Origin: Flaccisagitta enflata
Lineage: Eukaryota; Chaetognatha; Sagittoidea; Aphragmophora
Length of the DNA: 64,000 bases
Direction: 5' to 3'
Assembly: GCA_965153355.1 (NCBI GenBank)
Contig: OZ231127.1
Span: 55,614,001-55,678,000 of the forward strand
This document shows positions 49,919 to 61,344 of this stretch, in pieces; within the stretch, counting starts at the first letter, position 1, and every line of letters starts with the position of its first letter. The translations under genes and the position numbers were made by a program. The notes beneath the pieces were generated by a model that had not been told where the DNA came from, did no database searches, and saw only the letters and a program-made list of their open reading frames with translations.

Positions 49919-50696
49919 AGTTGCGGACATGAAACTCTTTAAGAGGCATTGTCCGTCTATTGGTCCGTCCATTGATCCATCGGACAGTACTACCTAGGAA
50001 TTATGTTTGGCGACACCTTTAATTAGAGATAGCTCAACTTCCCATTGGGATAAGTAAACAAAACTTATGAGCATTTTTATCTACATCGAAAAATCTACAA
50101 TCTGAGCGCAATCTCGTCTTTGTGTGTCAAACCGTTTAGAAATGCCATATGTTTGAAGTTGATCATGAATTTTCAAAAATGGAAAAAAAAAAAGAATTTA
50201 TTTTTTCTTCTACCCTTACAATTTTAGAATGCTAGAATATGATAAGAACATGCTGATTGCACCACTGGTTAGCTCTTGAGCTCTTGTTTCATAATCTCAT
50301 GGATTTTTAGTCAGATTTTGGTAGGGGAGTAGCTCAAATTTGCAGCCAAAATGACCAAAATCTACAATAATTACCACAACCACCTCTTAATTGTGATAAA
50401 AAAACCAAACTCGCGGTCCCTTGACTTGATTGAAGGTTATTTTTCTCTTTTGTTCTAGTTAGTATGAATATAATACTAACTAAAAACGATCAGATACACA
50501 AGTTTTGAGCACATGAGGGGGGAAACATACTGCCAAACCAAAGTGTCGCCAAACTTTTTTCCTAGATAGTAAACATGAGTCGAAAACGAGCGTATTCGAT
50601 GCTTTCCGTTTATGCGTGTGGATGGTGGGGTTTGGATGGGGGTTGGACGCCCCTGCCCACCCGTCCGCAACAGTATTGTGACCCTGCGTCACTTGT
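49919..50696 (-). mobile_element. Family C hairpin-ended element split by a MITE (C3)
   Basis: The first part (49919-49989) is AGTTGCGGACATGAAACTCT and the GTCCGTCTATTGG block. The second part (50570-50696) is 'catgagtcgaaaacgagcgt', GCCCCTGCCCACCCGTCCGC, AACAGTATTGTGACC and ACTTGT. Removing the MITE at 49990-50569 rejoins the normal C order seen at 59945-60188. GTGAC-CCTGC-GTCAC near the end can pair. Confidence 0.8.
49988..50571. mobile_element. TA-flanked MITE, copy 1 (F1), nested in C3
   Basis: Ends CTACCTAGGAATTATGTTTG and, reverse-complemented right end, CTATCTAGGAAAAAAGTTTG, both continuing GCGACAC. TA duplications at 49988-49989 and 50570-50571. About 580 bp. The centre (50250-50430) resembles the hAT-type arm ('gcaccactggttagctcttg', 'ccacctcttaatt'). 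No protein. Confidence 0.85.
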
Positions 50697-50862
50697 TAAG
50701 CATTTTGTGCATCCCTGCCCCTACTCGAGTTACTGATTAGTATTAGCCCGCCATATTTGATCGTCCTTCAGTCGGTAACACTTTACTTTTTTGGCTGTTG
50801 TTGGGTCACCGCCCAAGTGTTTGTTTCAACCTTTTTGGGTAGCAGCCCTTAAAGGCCGGTGT
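50697..50862. other. Short spacer before the GTT array
   Basis: 'gggtagcagcccttaaaggc' near 50838 is weakly like an E terminus. Otherwise unrecognised. Confidence 0.35.
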
Positions 50863-50863
50863 C

Positions 50864-50945
<82 letters not shown>

Positions 50946-50983
50946 GGTTATGGTTGTGGTTGTGGTTGTGGTTGTGGTTGTGG

Positions 50984-51045
<62 letters not shown>

Positions 51046-51046
51046 G
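50863..51046. repeat. (GTT)n array with central GTGGTT block
   Basis: GTT units flank a GTTGTG/GTTATG block at about 50943-50985. Confidence 0.98.
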
Positions 51047-51134
51047 CCAGTTGAGGAATGGAAGTTTCCCATACTTTCGTAGAGTAAGGGGCGTTCTGCC
51101 TGCCTAGGATAACGGCTGTTACGCAGATCCACCA

Positions 51135-51566
51135 TTTGAGGCGCCCCTGCCCGGATCCCGGTGTGCTGTAGAACAAAGGGGCGTCCATATCTCTTTGCGT
51201 ACATCCGTGGTCCTCCTCTTAAGGCCTCTCAAGCCCTAATCTGGCCCTTTCAGACCCTGATTCTGTCCTCTCAGTCCAAAAATCAGCCCTCCCAGGTTTG
51301 GGGGCTCAAATTTGCTTCCAAGCCTGAAATTTTACCTCTTAGGTTAGGCCTCAATTTGGCACTGAAATTTGCACTCGCAAGCTTCAAATTTCCCCTCATC
51401 CCTGACCTTGTATAAGCCATCAGACCCCCTAAGTCAATCAGTCATTCAGCTTATTGCCTCATATCTGCTCCCATAGTCCTAGATCAGTTCAAGAGACCTA
51501 AAATGTGCCCTTTCTGGAAATGCTCCCAAGTGTTTTACCGGACATCGGCCTTTTGGGACCGCTGCC
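51135..51566. mobile_element. Family E element, diverged (E5)
   Basis: Left: 'gtgtgctgtagaacaaaggg' and 'cgtccatatctctttgcgta'. Right: 'gtgttttaccggacatcggc' and 'ggaccgctgcc', which reverse-complements to the E end. The interior has diverged 20-bp units (CCCTCTCAGTCCAAAAATCA etc.). Boundaries are approximate on the left. Confidence 0.55.
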
Positions 51567-51720
51567 ATGCACTCACTGCAATTCTTCACCTGCTTACTCA
51601 AAGCGAGGATGCATCTAGTACCGCTGCCAATGGGAGCGTTTCTACTCAAAGACACAAACACGTGATTGCGACTTTGAGAAGAAACGCACTCATGTGTAAT
51701 TCTTGCATGATTTGTTATTC

Positions 51721-51770
51721 ACTGCCCCTGCCCAGCCGCACGTGACTTGAGTGACCGTGTTTCCGGGCTT
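51721..51770 (-). mobile_element. Family A ACAAGG-end fragment (A7)
   Basis: 'gcccctgcccagccgcacgt' then 'gacttgagtgaccgtgtttc' matches CTGCCCACCCGCACGCGACT, GGGGTAGCCGTGTATCC. No hairpin end. Confidence 0.5.
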
Positions 51771-51871
51771 TTTTTCTCACTCGGTTCCTTCGAATCTCAG
51801 CCTTTTCTGTACAAGGACTTGTTTTCCAATCTACAGATAATTTCCACATTCATTCTATGAGAACTATTTTT

Positions 51872-52048
51872 AATCGCGGACTAGCGACTCTATAAGAGGC
51901 TTTGTCCGTCCCTCCGTCGATTGGTTGGTTGGTCGGTTGGTTGGTTGGTTGGTCGGTCCGTCACGCTCGAGTCGAAAAGTGGGAAAACACGCATTTCCGC
52001 CCCTGCCCACCCGTTCGCGACTGGTATTGGCCGTGTATCCGGCCTTGT
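51872..52048 (-). mobile_element. Family C hairpin-ended element, complete (C4)
   Basis: On + it begins AATCGCGGACTAGCGACTCT (TCGC/GCGA stem), then ATAAGAGGCTTTGTCCGTCC and a GGTTGGTC block. 'tcgagtcgaaaagtgggaaa' and CGCCCCTGCCCACCCGTTCG follow, then CGACTGGTATTGGCC, GTGTATCCGGCCTTGT. The end hairpin here is GGCC...GGCC. It combines a C-type body with an A-like terminal hairpin. Confidence 0.8.
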
Positions 52049-52373
52049 TATTCATCAATTTGAAATGTTCCTTCATATGGATCGAGTTCCTGTTTATCTC
52101 TTCTCTCTGCGCTGTGTCACTTCCACGACCCTCCTCTTCTTATCATTTTTTTTTCATTTCTGTTTTTTCCCATGTAAAGAACGATGGAAATTTAAGATCG
52201 GTTTTTCACACAGCGCGTAGTCGTGGGCTCGAGAATCTCGCGTCCAACATACAACATGAGACTGGCTTCCTGTCTCTCTGTCTTTGTGATGATTGTTGGA
52301 CTGTGTGACTGTCTGGCTACTTATATGATTGTCTGGCTATCTATATGATAATCTTTCCTTATGGCTGTGTTGC

Positions 52374-52375
<2 letters not shown>
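52049..52375. other. Non-coding spacer
   Basis: No gene recognised. Confidence 0.4.

Positions 52376-52464
<89 letters not shown>
52376..52464. repeat. (TC)n microsatellite
   Basis: Pure TC run. Confidence 0.98.
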
Positions 52465-53534
<1,070 letters not shown>

Positions 53535-53669
53535 GATGGGGAGATTGTAATTACACTTTTTTTTTTTTATAAGAGACAACCTTTTTTCAACTCAGCCTGA
53601 GTGTTCTTAAATTCCAAGTCATTTTTAGCCTCGAATTCTCTTAATTTGTTCTTATTTTTCCCTGACTTG

Positions 53670-53940
53670 ATCTATTACTACTAATACTATCAATGATATA
53701 AATATCACTACTACTGATATTACTATTATTAATACTACTGTCATTGCTACTGTTACTACTACTACTACTACTACTACCTCAACCACTGCTAATACTACTC
53801 TACAACTAACATATAACTAATATTACTTCTATTTACTGCTACTACTACAATTACTACTACTACTACTGCTACTACTACTATTACTACTATTGATACTACT
53901 ACTACTTTTGCTGCTACTATTACTACTTTTACTACTCTCA
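53670..53940. repeat. Degenerate (TAC)n / (ACT)n array
   Basis: ACT trinucleotides with many ATT/GCT substitutions. It ends just before element B3. Confidence 0.9.
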
Positions 53941-53958
53941 CTTGTAATAAAAGGAAAA

Positions 53959-54147
53959 ACAAGGCCAACACCTTAAAGTCGCGTGCGAGACTAACAGTAT
54001 CTGTTTGTAACAAAATGACTTAGAATGACTTAGAATGACTTAGTTTAACCTAAAAAGACTTAAAATTGATAAAAAAAGTAAAATGGGGACCAACTGATCA
54101 ACCAACAAATGGACGGACAAAGCGGGATGTAGAGTCGCGTGCACACT
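53959..54147 (+). mobile_element. Family B hairpin-ended element (B3)
   Basis: Starts ACAAGGCCAACACCTTAAAG, then TCGCGTGCGAGAC. A short TGACTTAGAA array (54015-54065), 'gatggggaccaactgatcaa'-like GACC block, and GGACAAAGCGGGATGTAGAG follow. It ends TCGCGTGCACACT and AAAAA. The terminal hairpin is shortened (GCGTGCACAC...). Confidence 0.8.
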
Positions 54148-54539
54148 AAAAATTAGCTGAGGCAAAAGTCAGCCTGAGCTGTTTCTTATTTTGTTCTTAA
54201 ATTTTCAGTGAATCTCAGCCTCATGTCTCTTATAAAAAAGTCTCTTATAAAAAAAAAAAGTGTATGGGAAAATTGTGGGACCCGAAAAGAGTGAAAAAGA
54301 AAGCTTCCAATGGCCAATGGTCATGATCGAACAAGTGTATCTTTTGACTTTGCATACATTCATTCTGGATCAAAAAAAACAAAAAAACATCACGATTGAA
54401 TATTCTGTATATCGCTATGTATTTTGCTTCACGAGAACACGCATGGTCAAGTTTGATGATCACTGCCCCTACCCTGTTATTTGGGTCCCAACCAGTGTGA
54501 GGAAATGGTTACAAGACCAAGTCAAATCATTGTTTTGAC
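54148..54539. other. Non-coding spacer
   Basis: 'agtctcttataaaaaa' occurs twice near 54225-54260. No gene recognised. Confidence 0.4.
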
Positions 54540-54606
54540 GCCTGATGGATTAAGTCCCTCTATATGTTCTACAGGACTTTTTCTCCTTCGGGGATGCTGC
54601 CCAAAA
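54540..54606 (-). mobile_element. Family E terminus fragment
   Basis: 'agtccctctatatgttctac', 'aggactttttctccttcggg' and 'gatgctgccc' match the inverted E end (TGTTCTACAGGACTTCGTCC, GGCCGCTGCCC). Confidence 0.6.
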
Positions 54607-54700
54607 GTTGGGAAACTGAGTGAGATTATGTGTGGCTGTTTGTCTTTTGTCTGTATGTATGTCTGTCTGTGTGTCTGTCTGAATGTCTGTCTTTCTGTCT

Positions 54701-54742
<42 letters not shown>
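54701..54742. repeat. (TC)n microsatellite
   Basis: TC run preceded by TGTCTG units. Confidence 0.97.
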
Positions 54743-54746
<4 letters not shown>

Positions 54747-55009
54747 GTGCATTACAACTTCACCTTCACAATTCTTATGCGCTAATCTAAAAGTCTGCAT
54801 TTTTTGTTTCAAAATGTGGGCGCCAAAATTTTCCTCTTGCATTAAAATGAGATCCGAATAGCTTAGACTTGCAAAGAAAGCTTCAACTTGAAATTCCCTC
54901 CTAGAAAGATTTAAGTTTTTGCTTTTTGGGCAGCGGCCCCCGAAGGGGACGAAGTCATTTAGAACACAGGGGGACTTTTGTTCGTCCGTACATCCGTCTG
55001 TTAGTCCCC

Positions 55010-55160
55010 CAGGCACTCTCAGGCCTGAAATCTGCCCTCTCAGGGCTGAAATCTGCCCTCTAAGGCCTGAAAACTGCCCTCTCAGGCCTGAAATCTGCCC
55101 TCTCAGGCCTGAAACATGTCCTCTCAGTCCTTAAATATGCCCTCTCAGATTTCAGGCCTT
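55010..55160. repeat. 20-bp tandem array in the left end of E4
   Basis: About six units of GCCCTCTCAGGCCTGAAATC with minor changes. Confidence 0.9.
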
Positions 55161-55274
55161 AGAGGTATCGATGGTAACAGTTAATGAAATCATTAATCAT
55201 CGGCCCTCAGTTAAAATTTCACATTAATCACCGTTAACCGCTAATTTTCTCACCGTGCTGACAATATAGGAATC

Positions 55275-55871
55275 TACTATCTAGGAAATAAGTTTGGAAA
55301 CACCTTCAAAGAGACATAACTTGACTTCCTGTTGAGATAACTAAACAAAATTTATGAGCATTTTAAACTACGTCAAATAATCTACAATCTGAGCTCAATC
55401 TCGTTTCTGTGCATCAAACCGTTTAGAAATGCCATTAGTTTGAAGTTGATCACATACTTTCAAAAATGGCAAAAATAGTAGGAATTCTTTTTTCTTCTTC
55501 CCTTCCATCTTTGAAATGCTCTCAAATCTATTCAAAATGAGATATAAACATGCAGATTGCACCACTGGTTAGCTCTTGAGCCCTAGTTTTATAATTTCAT
55601 GGATTTTTAATCAGATTTCAAGAGGGAAGTAACCCAATTTTACTGCCAAAATGACCAGAATCCACTATGTTTACCACAATAATTTCTGAGTTGTGATATA
55701 CAAACTAAACTTGCGGTCCCTAAACTGGATTGAAGATTGTTTTTCTCTTTTGTTCCAGTTAATATAAATATAAGAATAATCAAAAATGATCAGGTACAAG
55801 ATTTTTGAGCACATGAAGGAAGAAAAGTACCATCAACCCTAAGTGTTTCCAAACTTTTTTCCTAGATAGTA
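55275..55871. mobile_element. TA-flanked MITE, copy 2 (F2), nested in E4
   Basis: Ends CTATCTAGGAAATAAGTTTG and, inverted right end, CTATCTAGGAAAAAAGTTTG, both continuing GAAACAC. TA at 55275-55276 and 55870-55871. About 593 bp and colinear with F1 throughout ('caatctgagctcaatctcgt', 'gtttagaaatgccatt'). No protein. Confidence 0.88.
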
Positions 55872-56154
55872 ATATCTCACCACTTCAAAACGGAAAAGTT
55901 ACTGAAAACTCTTGAATGCACAAATTTGATGCCATACTGAGACCCGAAAACGGTGGAAGAAAATAAAGATCTAATGCACTGAATGAAAACAATTGCTATG
56001 AAATGAACATAATTTTTTAGAAAAAAAAATTCTGCATTTTCAATACAGTAATTTTCTGTAAACAAAATTACAAATATGATACAATGTGATTGTTAAAATA
56101 CGCAACCACGCAATCAAAAACAAATACATAAAAACACACTTTATACTCAGACAG

Positions 56155-56157
56155 ACA

Positions 56158-56245
<88 letters not shown>
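56155..56245. repeat. (CA)n microsatellite inside E4
   Basis: Pure CA run. Confidence 0.98.
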
Positions 56246-56250
<5 letters not shown>

Positions 56251-56721
56251 AGTCACACACACTCACACTCACACACACGTGTCTACCAACAAACATACTC
56301 ACTTAGACAAACACATTGATACTAACGTCCAGGCAGAAAGCAGGCACGGATATTTGATTCTAAACAAATGAATGGAATTTTTTTTTTTCTTCTTGTATTT
56401 TGTGAATTTTGTAAATTAGCGAGTCAAAATGATAGCAAAACAAAAACCAAGTATTAAAAGACAGTTAACGGTTAGTTCTATTTAACTATTTCGATGATTG
56501 ATAATCATATTGATGGTTAATTAACCATTAATCATTAACGGTTAAACATCGATACTTAGAGGGCCAATTTCAGGCCTGAGAGGGCAGAATTCAGGCCTGA
56601 GAGGGCAGATTTCAGGCCTGAGAGGGCCTGAGGGGGACTGACGAACAGACGGACGGACGGACGGACGAACAAAAGTCCCCCTGTGTTATACAGGACTTCG
56701 TCCCCTTCGGGGCCGCTGCCC

Positions 56722-57240
56722 TGCTTCCTCTCACTCTGATTCACAACCATCCAAAGCAGGGCAACGCGACGCGTATCGCTGACCACATATTGCCCTTGGG
56801 CGACCTGTTTTCCCCTCTTACCTTTTTTCTTTTGAGGAAGGGGCTTCGATTGGAGACATTCTTTTGTCGATCTATTTTATGCAGAAATAAGGTACAGTAT
56901 TCCAATTGGCGAAGCACATTCCTTGTAAAAATGGCTATATCTTCTCCAGATGGTCAATTGGGTTCGACATTGCTCATACAATTATCCATACCAACTAAAT
57001 TGAATTAAACAAGTCATCCAAGGATCACATATGGTCAGCAATACCCGTTGCGTCCGGAGGGCTGTTTCAGACTCCACAGGCTTGATTCCAGCCAATATGG
57101 TCTGCATTGGTTACTCAGACATAAGAGGGCTGATCTCATGCGTGTCTGGGCGTTGTATCACCTCATGGAGTTTCCATTGGAAGTCCGAGGGTTAGTAATA
57201 AAAATTCAATTGGGCTGATTTCAGGATTGATTTCAAACCT
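56722..57240. other. Non-coding spacer
   Basis: Two diverged 20-bp E-array-like units ('gagggctgatctcatgcgtg' near 57126). No gene recognised. Confidence 0.4.
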
Positions 57241-57246
57241 CTGAGA

Positions 57247-57717
57247 GCTAACAGTGGCAAAATAAAAAAAGAGACAAAATGTTTTTCAATGTTTCACATT
57301 CATCAAATGAGAAAAACATAGCAAAACCTACGACCATTTGAAAGCTCTTTGAGAGATCTTTAAAATGAGACCATGCTGGTGGTCATAGCTTTATTTCTTA
57401 AGAAATGACATGAGAATAAAGAGTAGATGGTCAAAAGTGAAAAGTCACATTGAAAAAGCTGCAACTTTTTGTTAGTTCATAAAAAACAAGGAAAAAAAAT
57501 TTATTTGAACTTTTTTTTCAACATTGTTTTTTATTCATCCTTGTGCCATTTCTAAACGAATAAAGCTAGAATAACCAGCAACGTCTCATTTGAAAGATAT
57601 TTCGCAGAGCTTTCAAACGGTCACTGATTTTTTATAGTTAAAATCTTTAGTTCAGCACAAATCAGCTAAACAAGTTGTTTCTTTTTTTATTTTGCCACTG
57701 TTAATTCCAGATCTAAA
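57247..57717. repeat. ~470-bp fold-back inverted repeat
   Basis: 'taacagtggcaaaataaaaa' (57248) pairs with the inverted copy near 57700. 'tttgaaagctctttgaga', 'aaatgagaccatgctggt' and 'agctttatttcttaagaaat' pair with 57530-57625. The unpaired centre is about 110 bp. An E-type terminus follows at 57780-57825, so this may be the core of another E element. Confidence 0.7.
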
Positions 57718-57779
57718 AGGGCCGATTTTTGGCCTAATTTGATGGTCTGGGACTTTAAGCCTTAAAGGGGGGAAGTACA

Positions 57780-57826
57780 TATGGAAATTCTCCTGCGTTC
57801 CACAGGACAATGCCCAAAAAAAAGAG
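57780..57826 (-). mobile_element. Family E terminus fragment
   Basis: 'attctcctgcgttccacagg' and 'acaatgccc' resemble CCCCCTGTGTTCTACAGGAC with part of the GC-rich tip deleted. Confidence 0.45.
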
Positions 57827-58074
57827 TCAGACAAGCAGAGGTCGATATCTAAACACGTAACCCGCACGTAGGTCCAGAATAGAAGACAAAATAAAAGCAC
57901 TACCACCGTCGTGCCTGGTGAGAGTAAGTAATAACATCAATGGTAGCGGATACTATTCTTGTAAATCGATAGTTTGCATAAGTTGGGACAGCAATTAGGT
58001 TGCTGAGTCTGCTATTGAATCTATATCAATTACATCAACAGATTCTTCTCAGGTTTAAACATGCACGCAACAGA

Positions 58075-58268
<194 letters not shown>

Positions 58269-58420
58269 CTTTTTTTCTCACTTTCTCTTCTTGCTCATTT
58301 CTTTTCTTTTCTCATTTGGCCCCATCCTCTCTTCCCATGTAAGCTATTCCTTCTGAGTTATATTCTTTTTCCAGCTCTTATTTTTCCCTTGTTTGTCACC
58401 CTTCTTCTATTACTTTTAGT

Positions 58421-58423
<3 letters not shown>

Positions 58424-58514
<91 letters not shown>
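58424..58514. repeat. (TC)n microsatellite
   Basis: Pure TC run. Confidence 0.99.
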
Positions 58515-58517
<3 letters not shown>

Positions 58518-59505
58518 CTCCATCTTTTTGCGCAATCAGCGATTTTCCTTTCTTTTCCCTCTTCTCTCCCCCTCCCCACCTTCTCACCTATCTTTATCTT
58601 CAAACCAACCTTAAATAATTTTTTTCTTTCTCTTTTTTTAAAGAATCAGGAAAACATGGAGTTAGAAAAGAGTGGGAAAAAACGAGAGTTTTACATCCAA
58701 ATGCAACTAAGTTTTTTTTTTTCTTCCCACCATTTTTTTTGAGTCAGGTTTCAGGTTTTCTGCATTTTCTAAGGTATCAACTTTCCCGTTTCCATCGTCG
58801 AAAATGCGAAGCGTGGAAAAACCAAAATCGGAAATGTTTACGTCGGGCTGCAATCGAAGACAAAATTTGATCAGTCAACACATTTTTTAGCAATATCCTA
58901 GACATTGTAAATTTGCATATTTCATCTATGAAAAATGATAATTAGTATGTGTTTACACTATTTTTGCATTAAAAAACATTTTTGTGTCTAAAGTAACTGT
59001 GAGATGAAGGGACAAACGTCCGAAAAAACAAGTTTTTAAGGAAAATCTTATTTTACAATCTGACATATCTTGGGTAAAATTATAACTTTGCATAGAGATT
59101 CAAAAATTGTCATTTTAAAAAAACATGGCGTCTTTCTAGAGACTCTTAAAATGAGGGCCATGTGTTTAGAAATGCAAAATTTTGCATTCAGAAGCAGAAT
59201 TATGATTTTACCCAACAACTTTCTGAACTTTTCCTCTCATTTTTGGGGGAAATTTTCATGTTTTATTGAATTACTTTGGTCTCCATGAAGATACAATAGA
59301 AACTTTTAATTTTGTAATCATTTTTTTATACTCTTAAAGAAATCAAGAGTATAGAATTTTTTTTATTTCAAAGCTTATAACCTATTAAGATAGCTATATA
59401 TAATAATTCATTGTAACTGAAAATCATTTTTTTTGTTTCTGTGGGTTTTTTTTCTTTTGTGAATTCCGTTACGCAAGACATGTCATTGGTTCTTATCCTA
59501 ATTTT
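58515..59505. other. Non-coding AT-rich region
   Basis: About 1 kb with no gene or structured repeat recognised. Confidence 0.4.
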
Positions 59506-59542
59506 AGTCGCGTGCTTCGATACTCTACAACCCGCTTTGTCC

Positions 59543-59574
<32 letters not shown>

Positions 59575-59577
59575 GCC

Positions 59578-59633
<56 letters not shown>

Positions 59634-59750
59634 GGTGGGTCGGTCACATTTTTTAAAGATTTTTTAACCTCACTGCTCCTTCCCAAATGGTCTAGTGACC
59701 TCAAATATGACCCCTGCCCACCCGCACGCGACTGGGGTAGCCGACCTTGT
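59506..59750 (-). mobile_element. Family A hairpin-ended element with expanded TGTC block (A4)
   Basis: On + it starts AGTCGCGTGCTTCGATACTC (degenerate hairpin), then TACAACCCGCTTTGTCCGTC. A (TGTC)n run extends to 59635, an expanded version of the usual block. CTCACTGCTCC, CCTGCCCACCCGCACGCGAC and TGGGGTAGCCG follow, closing with ACCTTGT. Confidence 0.8.
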
Positions 59751-59756
59751 TTTAAA

Positions 59757-59940
59757 GTACCTAGCAGTAAAAATGTTTCTGTCGGTCTGTTGGTCATTCG
59801 TCTGGACGTCAAGGGGTGGGGGGGGGAGGGGATGAGCTCAGAGGTGGCGAGCTCGCCCTCAGCCTTCTGGGTCGCGATCTCAGTGTCCTTTCAGAGTGGC
59901 CACCCGCACGCTACTTGGGTAGCCATGTATCCGGCCTTGT
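59757..59940 (-). mobile_element. Family A element, rearranged (A8)
   Basis: A TGTCGGTCTGTTGGTC block, a diverged middle with a G-run, then GGCCACCCGCACGCTACTTG, GGTAGCCATGTATCC and GGCCTTGT. The first hairpin is not recognisable. It sits between A4 and C5 in the same orientation. Confidence 0.6.
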
Positions 59941-59944
59941 TTTT

Positions 59945-60188
59945 AGTTGCGGACACGCAACTTTACCAGAGGCTCTGTCTCACCGTCCGTTGGTCCGTTG
60001 GTCCGTTGGTCCGTTGGTCCGTCGGTCTGTCATGGTCATCGAGTTGAAAAGTGGGGAAACGAGCGTTTTAGATACTTTTTGTTAACTTTTGAGTGCTGTG
60101 GTGTGTTGGGGGTAGGTTGGGGTGTGTATGGGGGTTGGATGCCCCTGCCCAACCGTCCGCAGCGATATTGTGACCCCACGTCGCTTGT
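59945..60188 (-). mobile_element. Family C hairpin-ended element, complete (C5)
   Basis: On + it starts with hairpin AGTTGCGGACACGCAACT (7-bp stem), then TTACCAGAGGCTCTGTCTCA and four GTCCGTTG units. 'tcgagttgaaaagtggggaa', GCCCCTGCCCAACCGTCCGC and AGCGATATTGTGACC follow, closing with CCACGTCGCTTGT. Far-end GTCCGC is the reverse complement of the hairpin's GCGGAC. The best C copy for defining the family. Confidence 0.85.
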
Positions 60189-60328
60189 TTTTTTCATAAC
60201 AATATGTTCTCTTCCTTATATGGAGAATATTGGATAACTATTTCCAATGAAAGTTTTGAGGGGAATCGATAAGATCAAAATAGAATATTGGATAATCTTC
60301 TAAAGAAAATGAAAGTCGTGACTTTTTA
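60189..60328. other. Short spacer
   Basis: 'agaatattggataa' occurs twice (60224 and 60282). No feature otherwise. Confidence 0.4.
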
Positions 60329-61192
60329 CATTTTTACAGGGGTGTATATAATTGAATCCTTTTGATTCCCCCCCACTATGGATCTTAGGAACCGCCAGGA
60401 CGTTTTTTGGATCACTCCAAGTTTCTCTTCAGTTTGGCACAGTCCACTTGTCCACGAATCAAGACCCAACTATTAAAAAACATTTCATCTGGCACTTTTT
60501 AAAAAATTCGTTTTTTTTTGTAAAAAATATGTTGCCTATGCATGTTGCATAGGCAACACCTACATGTTGCATATGCAACGTACATGTGTTGCATATGCAA
60601 CATACATGTGTTGCATATGCAACGTACATGTGTTGCATATGCAACATACATGTGTTGCATATGCAACATACATGTGTTGCATATGCAACATACATGTGTT
60701 GCATATGCAACATACATGTGTTGCATATGCAATGTACAGTTTGTACACGTGTTGCATATGCAACCTACATGTGTTTCATATGCAACGTACATGTGTTGCA
60801 TATGCAACACATTTTTTATAAAAAGCGATTTTTTTCAAAAAGTGCCAGATGAAATATTTTTTAATGGTTGGGTCTTGATTCGTGGACAAGTGAACTGTGC
60901 CAAACTGAAGAGAAACTTGGAGTGATCCAAAAAATGTCCTGGCGGTTCCTAAGATCCATAGTGCCCCCCCCCTTTGATTTACTCCCCCGCGACACGTCGC
61001 GACGCTTTTTAAAATCAATGATTGTCTTCCCCATAAGGCAATAAGGTTTAAATAGTATCAAATTTTTATCTTTTCCCTACATTTTTGTTTTTTCTCTTTT
61101 TTCCCCCTTTGGTTCCCCATCTTCAAACCCTTTGATTTTTCCCCCCACACCGGAGGGGGAAAAACTCAATTATATACAGGCCTGCATTTTTA
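60329..61192. mobile_element. hAT-like MITE with palindromic core (H), 848 bp
   Basis: An exact 8-bp duplication CATTTTTA (60329-60336, 61185-61192) flanks ends CAGGGGTGTATATAATTGA and, inverted, CAGGCCTGTATATAATTGA. CAGGG-type termini with an 8-bp duplication fit hAT. Inside, a second inverted pair (60375-60540 and 60805-60970; 'actatggatcttaggaaccg', 'ccaagtttctcttcagtttg') encloses a 22-bp palindromic array. No protein. Confidence 0.88.
60545..60812. repeat. 22-bp array of palindromic units
   Basis: About 11 units of TTGCATATGCAACATACATG plus TG, each containing the 12-bp palindrome TTGCATATGCAA and ACATGT. One unit is altered near 60730-60750. As 22 is not a multiple of 3 and the unit lacks stops in key frames, several long frames arise; these are artefacts. 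Confidence 0.95.
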
Positions 61193-61344
61193 TCTTGATA
61201 ACAAATCGGAAACATGTTGTTCAATTCCGTCGGTCGAGGATGACAGCGAACACGAAACTTGACGTTTGATGAAGTTACTGATAAATGAATACATATTCAC
61301 AGAGCTTTCCATGAAACAACGATAGCCAGTTTTCATTACTTTTA

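Larger units (their letters stand above)
54928..56721. mobile_element. Family E fold-back element, complete, 1.8 kb (E4)
   Basis: The left end GGGCAGCGGCCCCCGAAGGG, with GACTTTTGTTCGTCC, is mirrored at the right by GACGGACGGACG units, CCCCCTGTGTTATACAGGAC, TTCGTCCCCTTCGGGG and CCGCTGCCC. Inside each end is an array of 20-bp units GCCCTCTCAGGCCTGAAATC (55015-55150) or its complement (56560-56635). Further in is another inverted segment (ATCGATG, 'taaccgttaatgattaat'). MITE F2 and a CA microsatellite lie in the centre. No protein. Confidence 0.85.

Noticed and set aside
49767-49997. A 76-residue frame with mixed composition
   Set aside because: Its end is inside a family C element; no recognisable domain.
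60459-60925. Cys/Met-rich frames on both strands resembling a small secreted repeat protein
   Set aside because: Generated by the 22-bp palindromic array; both strands show the same pattern.
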